From contig JAIOPD010000120.1 of the NCBI GenBank assembly GCA_021414115.1, positions 1 to 64,000 on the forward strand: a stretch of DNA of 64,000 nucleotides, read 5' to 3'. Under the pieces are notes generated by a model that searched no databases, was not told the origin of the DNA, and saw only the letters and a list, made by a program, of their open reading frames with translations. This DNA comes from Planctomycetia bacterium. GTDB taxonomy: Bacteria > Planctomycetota > Planctomycetia > Pirellulales > UBA1268. This document shows positions 36,042 to 44,783 of this stretch, in pieces. Each line of letters begins with the position of its first letter. The first letter of the stretch is position 1. The position numbers and the translations under genes were made by a program.

Positions 36042-36266
36042 GGGTCAGTTACCTCTCGAGGAAAAAACAGCCGTCGGTTCAACGAATGAACCGTTTCGGA
36101 CTCAAAGCACCCTACACCTGCCGCCCCAATGACTACGGGCAAACCACGTGCGAACGTGGTTGGCTGACTCTGACGAAGCGGACATTTTCGCTCCAGCAGG
36201 TGTTCGCTGTGGCGCTGCCCGCTGTGAGCGAGCGTGACTGAAAACGAGGGCAGACACAGTACGCGA

Positions 36267-36385
36267 TCAGAAACAGCCGTTCCGCACCTCTTGCGCAATG
36301 AGTTGCTTCAGCCTGGAAATGTCCTGCTGCTCCGTTGCTTTTGCATCCATCCAGAACTGCCGCAAATCGTCTCGCCACTCGGCGT
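36267..36385 (-). pseudogene. Possible 3' fragment of a gene cut by the IS256 element
   Basis: Read leftward from the IS edge, the frame encodes AEWRDDLRQFWMDAKATEQQ and DISRLKQLIAQEVRNGCF before a stop. It is hydrophilic and helix-prone, unlike random high-GC frames, and is open right up to the IS inverted repeat. The matching 5' part is not found on the other side of the IS. It may be chance; the rest of the 36042-36445 gap shows nothing else. Confidence 0.3.
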
Positions 36386-36432
36386 TGAGCTATAACCGAA
36401 AGTCGTGTTCCGTAGAGGGAAAAGAAAAAGGC

Positions 36433-36493
36433 GGCGTATCCTGCTGTGACTTGTTCACCAACAGCAGCCCACGACGGGCCGAAAGGATACGCC
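36433..36493 (+). promoter_or_regulatory. Leader RNA fold enclosing the transposase ribosome site
   Basis: GGCGTATCC pairs with GGATACGCC (9 bp), closing two inner hairpins, TGCTGT/ACAGCA and GCCC-ACGAC-GGGC. The right outer arm overlaps the AAAGGA ribosome site and ends 3 bases before the transposase ATG. Such a three-way fold would block translation of read-through transcripts from outside the IS, a known control mode in other IS families. Confidence 0.6.
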
Positions 36494-36496
36494 ACC

Positions 36497-37834
36497 ATGC
36501 GAGGTTTTACGGTTCGAGGTTCGAGTTGTCCATCAGATAAGAAGCGCGCCAGGAGGCGAGCTCGGCAGGAGGCGATCGAGATGGCACGGGGTGAGTCCCT
36601 GGGCCAGGCGATCGCCGACGAGAGTCGCAGCGCCTTGGACGCCTATGTACGCGAGGGAGCCCGGCAGATGCTCCAGGCAGCCTTGGAGTGTGAAGTGGAC
36701 GCCTTCCTGGCGGAGTACGCCGACAGAGCGGATGAGCATGGCAGGAAGCAGGTCGTTCGGAACGGATACCTACCGGCCCGCACCATCATGACAGGCGCCG
36801 GGCCGCTCGAGATCGAGCAACCGCGAGTGCGGGACAAGTCTCGGCACGCCGATGAGCGCGTGGTCTTCACGTCGGGGATCCTGCCACCCTATCTGCGGAA
36901 GAGCCGGTCCATCGAGGAGTTGGTCCCATGGCTCTACCTGAAGGGCGTCTCGACAGGCGATTATCCCGAGGCCCTGCAGGCGCTGCTCGGGAAGGATGCC
37001 AAGGGGTTCAGTCCCAACGTCGTCGTGCGTCTCAAGGAGAAGTGGGGCCAGGAGTACGAGGAGTGGAGCCGCCGCGACCTCTCGGACGAGGAGTACGTCT
37101 ACATCTGGGCCGACGGCATTCATGTGAATGTGCGGCTGGAAGACGCGGCCAATCCGAAGCAATGCCTCCTCGTCCTCATGGGAGCCACGGCCGAAGGCCG
37201 GAAGGACCTGATCGCCGTCATCGACGGCGTCCGTGAGAGCAAGCAGAGCTGGCAGGAGCTGCTCCTCGATCTCAAGCAGCGGGGGCTCTCGACGCCCCCG
37301 AAGCTCGCCGTCGGCGATGGGGCCCTTGGCTTCTGGGCCGCACTGCGGGAGGTCTACCCGACGACGAAGGAGCAGAGGTGCTGGGTTCACAAGACGGCCA
37401 ACGTGCTCAACAAGATGCCCAAGACCCTCCACGCAAAGGCGAAGAGCGACCTTCACCAGATCTGGCTCGCCGAGACCAGGGATGCGGCAATCAAGGCCTT
37501 CGACCACTTCCTGGAGAAGTACGGTGCGAAGTACGAGGGGGCGTGCAGCGTCCTCTCGAAGGACCGAGACGTCCTCCTGGCCTTCTACGACTTCCCCGCT
37601 GAGCACTGGGGCCACCTGCGGACGACCAACCCCATCGAGAGCACCTTCTCCACGATCCGCCTGCGGCATCGACGCACGAAGGGGAGCGGCTCGAGGAAGG
37701 CCAGCCTCACCATGATGTTCAAGCTCGCGCAGTCAGCCAGTCGACGTTGGCGACGACTCAACGGCCATCACCAGATCATTCTTGTTCTCGAAGGAAAAGT
37801 GTTCACCGATGGAGTCCTGCAGAACGCCGCCTGA
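36497..37834 (+). CDS. IS256-family transposase
   Basis: This 445-residue DDE transposase starts at MRGFTVRGSSCPSDKKRARRRARQE, with GAAAGGA 9 bases upstream. Family marks are REGARQMLQAALECEVDAFLAEYADR, VRNGYLPARTIMTGAGPLEIEQPRVRDKS, GVSTGDYPEALQALLGKDAKGFSP, the catalytic IWADGIHVNVRLED and AVGDGALGFWAALREVYPTTKEQRCWVHKTANVL, and HLRTTNPIESTFSTIRLRHRRTKGSGSR. The gene is full length and undamaged, so the element may be active. Confidence 0.95.
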   Translation: MRGFTVRGSSCPSDKKRARRRARQEAIEMARGESLGQAIADESRSALDAYVREGARQMLQAALECEVDAFLAEYADRADEHGRKQVVRNGYLPARTIMTGAGPLEIEQPRVRDKSRHADERVVFTSGILPPYLRKSRSIEELVPWLYLKGVSTGDYPEALQALLGKDAKGFSPNVVVRLKEKWGQEYEEWSRRDLSDEEYVYIWADGIHVNVRLEDAANPKQCLLVLMGATAEGRKDLIAVIDGVRESKQSWQELLLDLKQRGLSTPPKLAVGDGALGFWAALREVYPTTKEQRCWVHKTANVLNKMPKTLHAKAKSDLHQIWLAETRDAAIKAFDHFLEKYGAKYEGACSVLSKDRDVLLAFYDFPAEHWGHLRTTNPIESTFSTIRLRHRRTKGSGSRKASLTMMFKLAQSASRRWRRLNGHHQIILVLEGKVFTDGVLQNAA

Positions 37835-37970
37835 TTCAGATCCCTTGAACACAACTCTTGATAATAGCTCAGTGAGGACTGCGGCCATACTCAAGGCCTT
37901 CAAAGCTGGCGAACGGGACCATCCGGCTACCTTGGCTGAGGGTCGACGGCCTTTTCCACCGGGCAGCAAC

Positions 37971-39392
37971 ATGCCGAAGACAAACGCAAAGACGCGACGG
38001 ACAAAACGCCCGTCCGTGAGACCACCCACATTGAAAGGAGCTCAGGGACGAAAGCCGAAAACAAGCCGTGGGCCTCGCGCCTCAGCGGCATCCGCAGGTG
38101 CCGCTGAATTGCTGCGGTTTGCACGGGGGCTCCGTGAGCTCGCGGCGGAGGCAGAGGATCTTGAGGCCGATGCCATTGAGAGCCGCCTGAGAGTGGCGAA
38201 CACCCGAAACCTTGAGACGAGATTCCGCAACCGGCTGCGTTTGCTCGCGACGACGCTTCGTGAGAAGCAAAGCGACTTCGACGCACTTGTCACTAAGCAC
38301 GGCAGCGGCGACTACGAGACCTACTCGCTGATCGTGCGTGAGCTCGAACAGGCAGGACTCGCAACCCTGCTCAAGACGCTCACGAACGAGGTTGAGGCTA
38401 TAGCGTCTCGCTCTCGCACCCTCGTTGGCACGACCGCAAGAGAAGACCTGCAGGAGGACCTACGAATTGTTTGCAAGCTTCTCGCAGGTCTCTATAGCAT
38501 CGCTGACGAGATCGAACGGCAAGTGAGGACACTAAAACAAGAACACGCCTCCAGCACGACCCAGCGATCGGCGCTCCCCAAGGAGATCGAGGAAGTACTG
38601 CTGGACTCGGAAGCTGCCGCCCGGCTGTTCCTCGCTACGGTCGCAAGCCGACCAATTAGTTTTGACAAGCAGGCCACGCACAGCACGCTGCGGTGGGTGC
38701 AAGACATCGAGGCCGAGCGAAAGCGGGTCTTTGATGCCGCAGAGAGATTCGAAAGAGTTCTCAGCGCATTCACAGACACGCATCGCGAACTTGCCAACAA
38801 GTCAGGGCAACAGGAAGCCGAGCGGTTGATCGCAGATGTTCTGCAGATCACTCAACGAGTGAGGGCGAGAAGAAATATCGGGCAAGCAATTATTCGGACG
38901 ATTGTGCATGGTCTGCGGGAAAAACTCTCGCTCAGTGACAGGGCCAGTGAGGCGGCCGGGAGAGTTGGGCATCTGCTAGGCGATATCGAGCGACGACTTG
39001 CCGAGGAGGGAGTTGTGCTTGCCCGACAAGAAGAACACGCGCAGGCCTCTCGCCGCGCTCAGCAGGCGCATAACGGCAGGCTGCCCGAATGGACCGAATT
39101 GGACTCACCCGGCAAAGACAAGCTCAGGCTGCTAATAAAGGCGTTCTTTGAATGCATGGACGACGACGGCCGCAACGACTTCACAAAGATACAGCTCCAA
39201 GCTCGGCTTCAGGGTATTAGGCCTCGGTCGCAATCATGGGACTCGCATACCTATCGTTGGCTAAAAAAGGCAACTGATTTGGGTGTCGTCATCCCCAGTC
39301 CGCCCGACAAGAATCGCAGGGTCGCCCATAGATTCCGGCTATCGGATGCCGCCATAGAGAAGTATCGGGCTGCTGCAATCGAGTCTCGTTAG
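37971..39392 (+). CDS. Large coiled-coil protein with possible C-terminal winged helix
   Basis: This 473-residue soluble protein begins MPKTNAKTRRTKRPSVRPPTLKGAQGRKPKTS, a basic tail. Long helical segments rich in Glu, Arg and Leu (about 50-380) suggest coiled coil, and the C-terminal part (DKLRLLIKAFFECMDDDGRND...HTYRWLKKATDLGVVIPSPPDKNRR) resembles a winged-helix DNA-binding fold. The frame is open upstream into the IS256 end (GTG at 37873 possible), so a longer original N-terminus may have been cut. No clear ribosome site. Codon use is less GC-biased than in the left-hand genes. No family recognised. Confidence 0.55.
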   Translation: MPKTNAKTRRTKRPSVRPPTLKGAQGRKPKTSRGPRASAASAGAAELLRFARGLRELAAEAEDLEADAIESRLRVANTRNLETRFRNRLRLLATTLREKQSDFDALVTKHGSGDYETYSLIVRELEQAGLATLLKTLTNEVEAIASRSRTLVGTTAREDLQEDLRIVCKLLAGLYSIADEIERQVRTLKQEHASSTTQRSALPKEIEEVLLDSEAAARLFLATVASRPISFDKQATHSTLRWVQDIEAERKRVFDAAERFERVLSAFTDTHRELANKSGQQEAERLIADVLQITQRVRARRNIGQAIIRTIVHGLREKLSLSDRASEAAGRVGHLLGDIERRLAEEGVVLARQEEHAQASRRAQQAHNGRLPEWTELDSPGKDKLRLLIKAFFECMDDDGRNDFTKIQLQARLQGIRPRSQSWDSHTYRWLKKATDLGVVIPSPPDKNRRVAHRFRLSDAAIEKYRAAAIESR

Positions 39393-39654
39393 CCTCCCAG
39401 CCCCTCCTTCACAGCGGGCTTTTGCTGGCTTTCACTCCGTCTCGGTGAAAAGCGAACTGAAAAGCGAAAAACGCTTCTCGGCGACCTTCTACTTCGGCTG
39501 CTCGATGTGCTCGTGCATCGGCCGTGATGGACGGTAACGCCAACCCGCTGGCCACGATCCCGCAGGGTGGCAAGCCAAGCACGGCTCAATGGCGGCGGTC
39601 GAGCCCGGCCAGCACGGTGCTGACTGGCAAAGTGAAACCTTGAGGAGCCACACC

Positions 39655-40086
39655 ATGGCTACGTTTTTCGTAAAGAGCGACGACTATGAGGCGGATTCGG
39701 TGTCGCGCGTCGGCTTGTTGGCCGACAACCCCGACTGCCGGCAACTACTGACCGAACTGGATACTCTTGGGGTAGAGAGCCTGCGACTGTTCTACCGAGA
39801 TGGGTTTGGCCGCGACCCCACCGTGCACGTCTTCGACATCGAGCCGAGAAAGGGCGTACGACTCTCCGCTCGCCAACTCCGTCAGATCTACGGCTTCTGC
39901 TATGCATTCACGTATCTGCTTCCGGACGTCTTGGCGAAGGCAGTCGAAGATACCGAGGCCGCCGACCACGAAGTGATCGTGGAGGTGTTTATCAGGATTG
40001 GCCCTACACCGGTAATGTCGGCGGCTGTAGAAGCCATTGAGGTGGTTGCGGATTTTGCGACCGGCCATCTTCTCAAACTCGTGTGA
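39655..40086 (+). CDS. Hypothetical protein
   Basis: This 143-residue acidic soluble protein starts MATFFVKSDDYEADSVSRVGLLADNPDCRQLLTELDTLGVESLRLFYRDGFGRDP. The ATG has GAGGAG 9 bases upstream, which decides it over the longer track ORF. It is followed within 15 bases by a hairpin. The mixed alpha/beta pattern and absence of motifs give no function. It may be part of the island's early genes ahead of the replication module. Confidence 0.55.
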   Translation: MATFFVKSDDYEADSVSRVGLLADNPDCRQLLTELDTLGVESLRLFYRDGFGRDPTVHVFDIEPRKGVRLSARQLRQIYGFCYAFTYLLPDVLAKAVEDTEAADHEVIVEVFIRIGPTPVMSAAVEAIEVVADFATGHLLKLV

Positions 40087-40100
40087 GTGGGCCCGCATTC

Positions 40101-40133
40101 GCCTGCGGCATTACGCGTCGTGATGCCGCAGGC
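40101..40133 (+). terminator. Hairpin after the hypothetical gene
   Basis: GCCTGCGGCAT and ATGCCGCAGGC form a perfect 11-bp stem with an 11-base loop, 14 bases past the stop codon. No U tract follows, so it may stabilise the mRNA end rather than terminate. Confidence 0.5.
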
Positions 40134-40275
40134 AGTGCGCTCTGCCCCGCGCTGCGATTAACTCTTGCGGCAACGCGGGGCGACTGGGATGGCACGACGC
40201 ATGAAATCACATCGCAGCTCGGCCTGTATCCGCGTGTTGCGGGCAGTGCCGCAGCCACAAACACAAAGGTGCTAA

Positions 40276-40662
40276 ATGGCTTCCAAGTCTTTTCCCTTGC
40301 GATATCCCGTATCGGGGATTGCGAAATCCCTGCTCGGTCAACTCAAGGATCGTGGTGTCGTCGAGATTGGCGGCCAATTCTTCAGCGGCGATTCCGGGCT
40401 CGGGCAGCCACCTGAGGGATCTTTGTCGTCGACGTTCGTCATGGCGCCGACGGCTTGCCCGCTATTACCGGGTGAGTGCGCCGCGGCCGTCACCGCGATC
40501 CGTGACGAAGTCCTTGGCTTTGCTGAACGACTAACGGATACGGCTCCCATCACCGGCACGTTGCTGCATGCTCGGTACTGCGTCCGCCCAGCCGTCGGTA
40601 TCGATTGCGATATCGAGTTGCTCGGGCTAGTGGACCGGATCGTTCGCATATCACTCTTTTGA
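40276..40662 (+). CDS. Hypothetical protein
   Basis: This 128-residue protein starts MASKSFPLRYPVSGIAKSLLGQLKDRGVVEIGGQFFSGDSG with CAAAGGTG 7 bases upstream. It has no transmembrane segment or recognisable motif; two Cys-containing stretches (TACPLLPGEC, HARYCVRPAVGIDCDIELLG) are present. It lies 57 bases ahead of the primase gene on the same strand, so a role with the replication module is possible. Family unknown. Confidence 0.5.
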   Translation: MASKSFPLRYPVSGIAKSLLGQLKDRGVVEIGGQFFSGDSGLGQPPEGSLSSTFVMAPTACPLLPGECAAAVTAIRDEVLGFAERLTDTAPITGTLLHARYCVRPAVGIDCDIELLGLVDRIVRISLF

Positions 40663-40719
40663 GATCCCACAGAAGCCACTAAACCACGATGCAGTGAATG
40701 GCCTTCGCTGATCTCCGCA

Positions 40720-42408
40720 ATGAAGCTTAACGACGTACCGCCCGGTAAATACCGGGCCCGCCTAGTAGGACGGCGCACCGACCGTGACGGCAAGGCGGCC
40801 GCGATCGAATTGACCTTCGAGGTCATCGACCGGCATCTTGCTGGACGGCGGGTGGCGGGCAAGTTCTGGAATCGCAATCTCGTGCTGCGAGCCAACGATC
40901 TAACCAAGAATCAACTTGTCGACATCGACGTGGCCGTCCGGCGTTCACAACGAGGCAAGGCATACGTCAACGTCATTGATTTCCGGCCGGCTGGTAAGCC
41001 GACGGCTGTCACGTTCGTGAACGGGCTCTGTTCGCACGATTGGGAAAACGAGAATGCCGTTCACCACGAGTACGGGCCGGCGGCATTGTGCACCGACCTC
41101 GATCTGCCGGAACTCGAATGGGAGCTTCGTGAGCGTGAAGCGGAGGGCATGCAGGTTGATGGGCTGCCGCTGCCGCTCCTCGAGTCGTTTACACTCCGTG
41201 AACTAAACAGGTTGATTGTTCGGGGTTCGCAGGCGGCTCCGTCGCCGCAGGATCATGCCTGCGGCGATGGTTGCGGCGGCTACAGAGAATACGCAACTCG
41301 TTTCGCCGCCACGCATGGTTTGGGAATCCTTGTCACGGGCAACACGGCCGGCCCATGGCAGCTCGTGCCGTTGGACGAGAGTTTTGCACGCTTTGCCCGG
41401 GCGGACTCTTCCGTCGGCCTGCATCTGCCCGCCCGACTTTCAGTTTTCCAGTATTCCGAGGACCTGCAGAGTTACTACTCGGCCCATGGCGGCTCGGTGG
41501 CGGGCTATCGCGGCGTAACGTGGGCCCGCTGGTGCATCGTCGAGCTCAACGGCAGCGACGGGCTGATGGATGTCCTCGAGACGAGTCGCTACCTCGTCAC
41601 CGCGCTAGGCCGACTAGGGCTACCCGAAGAGCAGATTCTCGTGTTTTATTCGGGCGATCGCGGGGTGAGCGTGATGTTTCCGTCCGGCATCGCAGGAGCC
41701 GTGCCTCAGCCAAACTTCGAGTTTGCTCTCGGCCAGTTCTGCCAAGTCATCGTCGACCAAGCAGCGATCATGCTCGGCAAGAAGCCGGCCCCGGGCAAGC
41801 CCGACGCTGCGGACGATCCCGTTTGGCACGAGCCGATCGACTGGAGCGTTTACAAGCCCAACGCGATGTTCCGAGCGCCCAACACGCTGCACGAGAGTAC
41901 CGGCTTGTTCAAAGTGCGAATCCAACACGATGAACTCTTCGCCCTCGACGAGGCAAGCATTCGATTGCTGGCCAAGCAGCCGCGGCCGTTCGAGCCGCCC
42001 TTATGGCAGGCATGCCCGAAGGAGCCGCTGAACGAGCTTTGGGGGTATGCCTTGGCGGTGGCACACAGCCGTCCATGGGCCATCGAACAGACGATTGGCC
42101 GTGGAAGCTGGGTTTACGCCGATACGTTTGACTTCATGCACAACGGAGCACCGAAGCCGACAGGGAACATGCGACTGTTCCGGGCGGCGGTAAATCTGCT
42201 GCAGGTCGGCTGCCCACGGCATGCTGTCTACCAATTGCTTTCGCCAGCTGCCCTGATGAGCGGTCTAAGCCCGGCGGCCGTGGATCGGCAGCTGAAAGGA
42301 GCTGTGCGCTACATGCGAAAGCCGCGGCAGGTCGTGCTGGATGCAGCCTTCACCCCGCAGTGGAGCCAACGAGACGGCCACAACGCTGGCGACGGAGGCA
42401 GTTCATGA
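40720..42408 (+). CDS. Primase of archaeo-eukaryotic type with N-terminal OB-like domain
   Basis: This 562-residue protein would make primers for an autonomous replication unit. The N-terminal 90 residues (KLNDVPPGKYRARLVGRRTDRDGKAAAIELTFEVID) look like a DUF669/SSB-type OB fold. The middle resembles phage and plasmid AEP primases: LVFYSGDRGVSVMFPSGI (motif II region) and IDWSVYKPNAMFRAPNTLHESTGLFKV (motif III region with FRAPN). The expected motif I DxD after about residue 270 reads CIVELNGSDG, so metal ligands may be altered. A C-terminal helical region follows. Its stop overlaps the DnaB-like ATPase start (ATGA). Confidence 0.7.
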   Translation: MKLNDVPPGKYRARLVGRRTDRDGKAAAIELTFEVIDRHLAGRRVAGKFWNRNLVLRANDLTKNQLVDIDVAVRRSQRGKAYVNVIDFRPAGKPTAVTFVNGLCSHDWENENAVHHEYGPAALCTDLDLPELEWELREREAEGMQVDGLPLPLLESFTLRELNRLIVRGSQAAPSPQDHACGDGCGGYREYATRFAATHGLGILVTGNTAGPWQLVPLDESFARFARADSSVGLHLPARLSVFQYSEDLQSYYSAHGGSVAGYRGVTWARWCIVELNGSDGLMDVLETSRYLVTALGRLGLPEEQILVFYSGDRGVSVMFPSGIAGAVPQPNFEFALGQFCQVIVDQAAIMLGKKPAPGKPDAADDPVWHEPIDWSVYKPNAMFRAPNTLHESTGLFKVRIQHDELFALDEASIRLLAKQPRPFEPPLWQACPKEPLNELWGYALAVAHSRPWAIEQTIGRGSWVYADTFDFMHNGAPKPTGNMRLFRAAVNLLQVGCPRHAVYQLLSPAALMSGLSPAAVDRQLKGAVRYMRKPRQVVLDAAFTPQWSQRDGHNAGDGGSS

Positions 42409-43520
42409 GCGAAACAAATGACGAGTATGCCCGTCACCGTCCCGACCGGTACGACCTCGGCATGGCCTCGTTCGAAGGCGGTGACTTCGGCGACGAGTTC
42501 CCGCCAGCCAGCACGACACTTTTGGCGGACGTTCTAGACGCGGTCTTCAAGGACATCGAGGAGGCTGTGCCTTGCGTCGAATGGCCGGTGGGTGACGACG
42601 GATGGGGCACATTCGCGTTTCGCCCGAACACGGTCATCGTGGTGGGCGGCCCCACGAACGTCGGCAAGACCCCGCTGATCCTGAATTTGCTGTGGCAGGC
42701 GATGCACATCACGCCAACGCTGCGGGTTCTGATCGCCAACAACGAGAGCATGACCCGAGATTTGATCAACCGGCTCATCGCCATGCTCACGGAAATAGAC
42801 CTGCGGCACATTCGACGGCGGGACCGTGCGTACTGCTCGCCTGCCAAGCTCGCTGCGGCTCAAGCTGCCCTCCGGTTCGTTGCCGACCGGCTGGAGTTCA
42901 TGGAGATGCCCTTCACGCTCGAGCAGGTCGTTCAACGTGCCGCCTACTTCCGGGCGGACGTTGTGTGCGTGGACACCCTCCAGAAGCTCAGGCTCGAGGG
43001 CTACGACGGTGAAGCGGGCGACACAGTCGGCCGGATCATGCCCATGCTTCGTGATCTTGCGAATAAGGGGCCCTGTGTGGTCGCGGCGGCGTCGATATCG
43101 CGGGAAGGCGTGCGGCACCTCAAGCATCGCGTCGGGAAGACAACATACGACGAATTGGACGCCGGCGTGTTTTTGCACAACTCAGAAATCGAGAGTTCCT
43201 GCAACGACGCCTACACGCTCGCGGTCGAGTCTGGTGCAAAGGCGGCTCAGCGCGTCGACGAGGACTATCAGCTAATCAAGATGTGGCTCCATCACGTGAA
43301 GGCCCGGGATGAATTGAAGGTAAACATCCCGCTGTCGTTCGACGGTCGCTATCAGAAGTTCTCGCTGCGGGCGGCTGAGCAGGTGCGGGGGCCCACCTCG
43401 ATCACGGCCTTGACCCAGCCGAACGTTCAGGCCAGCCAACCATACAGGTCGCGGGCAGCTGCGGCTAAGGCGAGTATTCCCAAAAAAAAGGAGGACGGCG
43501 ATGACCACTGGCTCCGTTGA
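42405..43520 (+). CDS. DnaB/RecA-like replicative helicase ATPase
   Basis: This 371-residue ATPase starts at MSETNDEYARHRPDRYDLG in an ATGA overlap with the primase gene, so the two are coupled. Walker A is GGPTNVGKTPLILN (about residues 80-93); Walker B-type DVVCVDTLQKLRLEG and a sensor-like CVVAAASIS follow. The later HHVKARDELKVNIPLSFDGRYQKF matches the C-terminal core of DnaB-like helicases from phages. It would unwind DNA with the preceding primase. A DnaB N-terminal domain is missing; a DnaG-binding domain is not needed with an AEP primase. Confidence 0.8.
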   Translation: MSETNDEYARHRPDRYDLGMASFEGGDFGDEFPPASTTLLADVLDAVFKDIEEAVPCVEWPVGDDGWGTFAFRPNTVIVVGGPTNVGKTPLILNLLWQAMHITPTLRVLIANNESMTRDLINRLIAMLTEIDLRHIRRRDRAYCSPAKLAAAQAALRFVADRLEFMEMPFTLEQVVQRAAYFRADVVCVDTLQKLRLEGYDGEAGDTVGRIMPMLRDLANKGPCVVAAASISREGVRHLKHRVGKTTYDELDAGVFLHNSEIESSCNDAYTLAVESGAKAAQRVDEDYQLIKMWLHHVKARDELKVNIPLSFDGRYQKFSLRAAEQVRGPTSITALTQPNVQASQPYRSRAAAAKASIPKKKEDGDDHWLR

Positions 43521-43989
43521 TGGCATGTCAGAGCAAATCGGTGAGGGGCCAGAAAAGGCCGTTGGCTGCGCTCTTGGAACTGGCGATCGTGATTCCCGTG
43601 ATGCTGCTTGTGACGTTGCTGACAATGACCCAAAGGATTCAGCCTCGTGCACAAAAAAAGTTGCCATATTCAATCAGTTCATCGACAAGACTCTTGCCGG
43701 CCTGCCGCCAACTGCCGCCGTGCTCTGGCTGACATTGTTTCGTTTTGAGAAGCAGGGCGTCGCATGGGTAAGTCAAGGCACCCTTGCGAAACGGATGGGC
43801 GTGAATGAGAAGACCGTGTATCGGAATATGAAGATCCTGCTAGCGAAGAAACTCGTGCGGATCGAGTATCACGGCCGACTTGGGCAGGGTAGCCATAAGT
43901 ACCGGCTCGGACTCCCGCCGCTTGAACCCAGAACCAATCTGAATCGCTTCAAGAACAAAAGCTCGCCACGGGAGCGAAAGCCAAAGTGA
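43501..43989 (+). CDS. Helix-turn-helix replication/regulatory protein
   Basis: This 162-residue protein overlaps the helicase gene by 20 bases and has a strong AAAGGAGG site 6 bases before the ATG. The N-terminal 50 residues are acidic and low complexity. The rest is a winged HTH (LPPTAAVLWLTLFRFEKQGVAWVSQGTLAKRMGVNEKTVYRNMKILLAKKLVRIEYHGR) of the HTH_36 type found in plasmid and phage replication initiators. It may bind the structured non-coding DNA that starts right after its stop. It could also be a simple transcription regulator. Confidence 0.75.
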   Translation: MTTGSVDGMSEQIGEGPEKAVGCALGTGDRDSRDAACDVADNDPKDSASCTKKVAIFNQFIDKTLAGLPPTAAVLWLTLFRFEKQGVAWVSQGTLAKRMGVNEKTVYRNMKILLAKKLVRIEYHGRLGQGSHKYRLGLPPLEPRTNLNRFKNKSSPRERKPK

Positions 43990-44033
43990 CTGCTGGCCGG
44001 CTCAGCAAGAAGCAGGTGCCGGCCCTGTCTGGC

Positions 44034-44049
44034 GATTTAGATATCAAAA
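44034..44049 (-). promoter_or_regulatory. 16-bp AT-rich box, copy A
   Basis: GATTTAGATATCAAAA on the plus strand is an exact inverted copy of box B at 44527-44542. It lies about 45 bases after the HTH gene stop. Confidence 0.5.
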
Positions 44050-44188
44050 CAAGCCAGTTGCCGTAGTCGAGGCTCGGGGTTCCGTAGACAACGGGCTATG
44101 GACATTTGAGTCCTCGGCTACGGACACCCAAGCACTTCATTCATAGTAAGCGGGCCGGATGCCTGACGGCCCCGGCCCTTCTACAAGA

Positions 44189-44299
44189 ATGAAAACCAAG
44201 AGACGCACAAAGATTAGAGGGAAATCTGGCTCTGCACTGTCTATGGCACTGCGTCACCGCGAACAAACAAGAGAAAAACTGCCCGTAGGGCGTAGATGA
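44189..44299 (+). CDS. Possible basic micropeptide
   Basis: This 36-residue frame reads MKTKRRTKIRGKSGSALSMA and ends LRHREQTREKLPVGRR, strongly basic. It is too short for the ORF track and has only a weak purine stretch (ACAAGA) before the ATG. It lies between boxes A and B. It could be a DNA/RNA-binding peptide or chance. Confidence 0.25.
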   Translation: MKTKRRTKIRGKSGSALSMALRHREQTREKLPVGRR

Positions 44300-44395
44300 T
44301 CGGGAGTTCGTTGGCGGAGGTGAGCGGCCGCCTTCTGATTCGCGATAGAAAGGCGATCGACCGTCGAGCCAGCCGAGGCCGACGTTCCATTATTC

Positions 44396-44432
44396 GCCCG
44401 TCTCAAGCCAAGCCTGTGGCTCTATTGCGATC
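44396..44432 (+). repeat. 37-base direct repeat, copy 1
   Basis: GCCCGTCTCAAGCCAAGCCT and the following GTGGCTCTATTGCGATC recur at 45072-45108 with 3 differences. The second copy reaches the 3' end of the SprT-like gene, so this first copy may be a relic of a similar gene end. Confidence 0.65.
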
Positions 44433-44526
44433 GCAGACGCTGGCGGTCGTCGTGGGCTCGGGCCTGCGGCGACACGAGTCGTTCGACGCCTGCACGTCGA
44501 TCCTTCGATGGCGAGGCAGCAAATTA

Positions 44527-44542
44527 TTTTGATATCTAAATC
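44527..44542 (+). promoter_or_regulatory. 16-bp AT-rich box, copy B
   Basis: TTTTGATATCTAAATC, identical to copy A in reverse orientation. It stands out by base composition in GC-rich surroundings. Confidence 0.5.
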
Positions 44543-44657
44543 CGGCCCGAACGCGTGCAGGGGGGTAAATCGGCAACAAAGTCACGCCTAATCCGTTGAT
44601 GTGACACGACTTGCGACGAGCGCCGCCGCGGTTTTTTTGTAAAGTTGTGTGGACCTA

Positions 44658-44678
44658 GTGTAGGTGTTCCACCTACAC
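44658..44678. other. Short perfect hairpin
   Basis: GTGTAGGTG-TTC-CACCTACAC is a perfect 9-bp stem with a 3-base loop, directly after a T-rich run in the non-coding region. A structural RNA element or protein-binding palindrome is possible. Confidence 0.5.
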
Positions 44679-44751
44679 GGGAGCTTTCAGAGTCCTAACT
44701 CCTGAAAACTAGCCCCTCTGTTTGATGATCGGGACGACGTTGGCAGCTACG

Positions 44752-44783
44752 TTTGATGCCGGCCTTAAGAAGCCGGCATCAAA
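44752..44783. other. Perfect 12-bp hairpin
   Basis: TTTGATGCCGGC pairs with GCCGGCATCAAA around CTTAAGAA. It is symmetric and lacks a following U tract on the plus strand, so it is a possible terminator, RNA element or origin structure. Confidence 0.55.

Larger units (their letters stand above)
36386..37871 (+). mobile_element. IS256-family insertion sequence
   Basis: This element of about 1.49 kb has one transposase gene. Imperfect inverted repeats frame it: TGAGCTATAACCGAAAGTCG on the left and, reversed, TGAGCTATTATCAAGAGTTG on the right, continuing to GTGTTC in both. The size fits IS256 members. The flanking octamers CTCGGCGT and GTGAGGAC do not match, so no target duplication is visible. 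The ends may be off by a few bases, or a deletion may have followed insertion. Confidence 0.75.
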
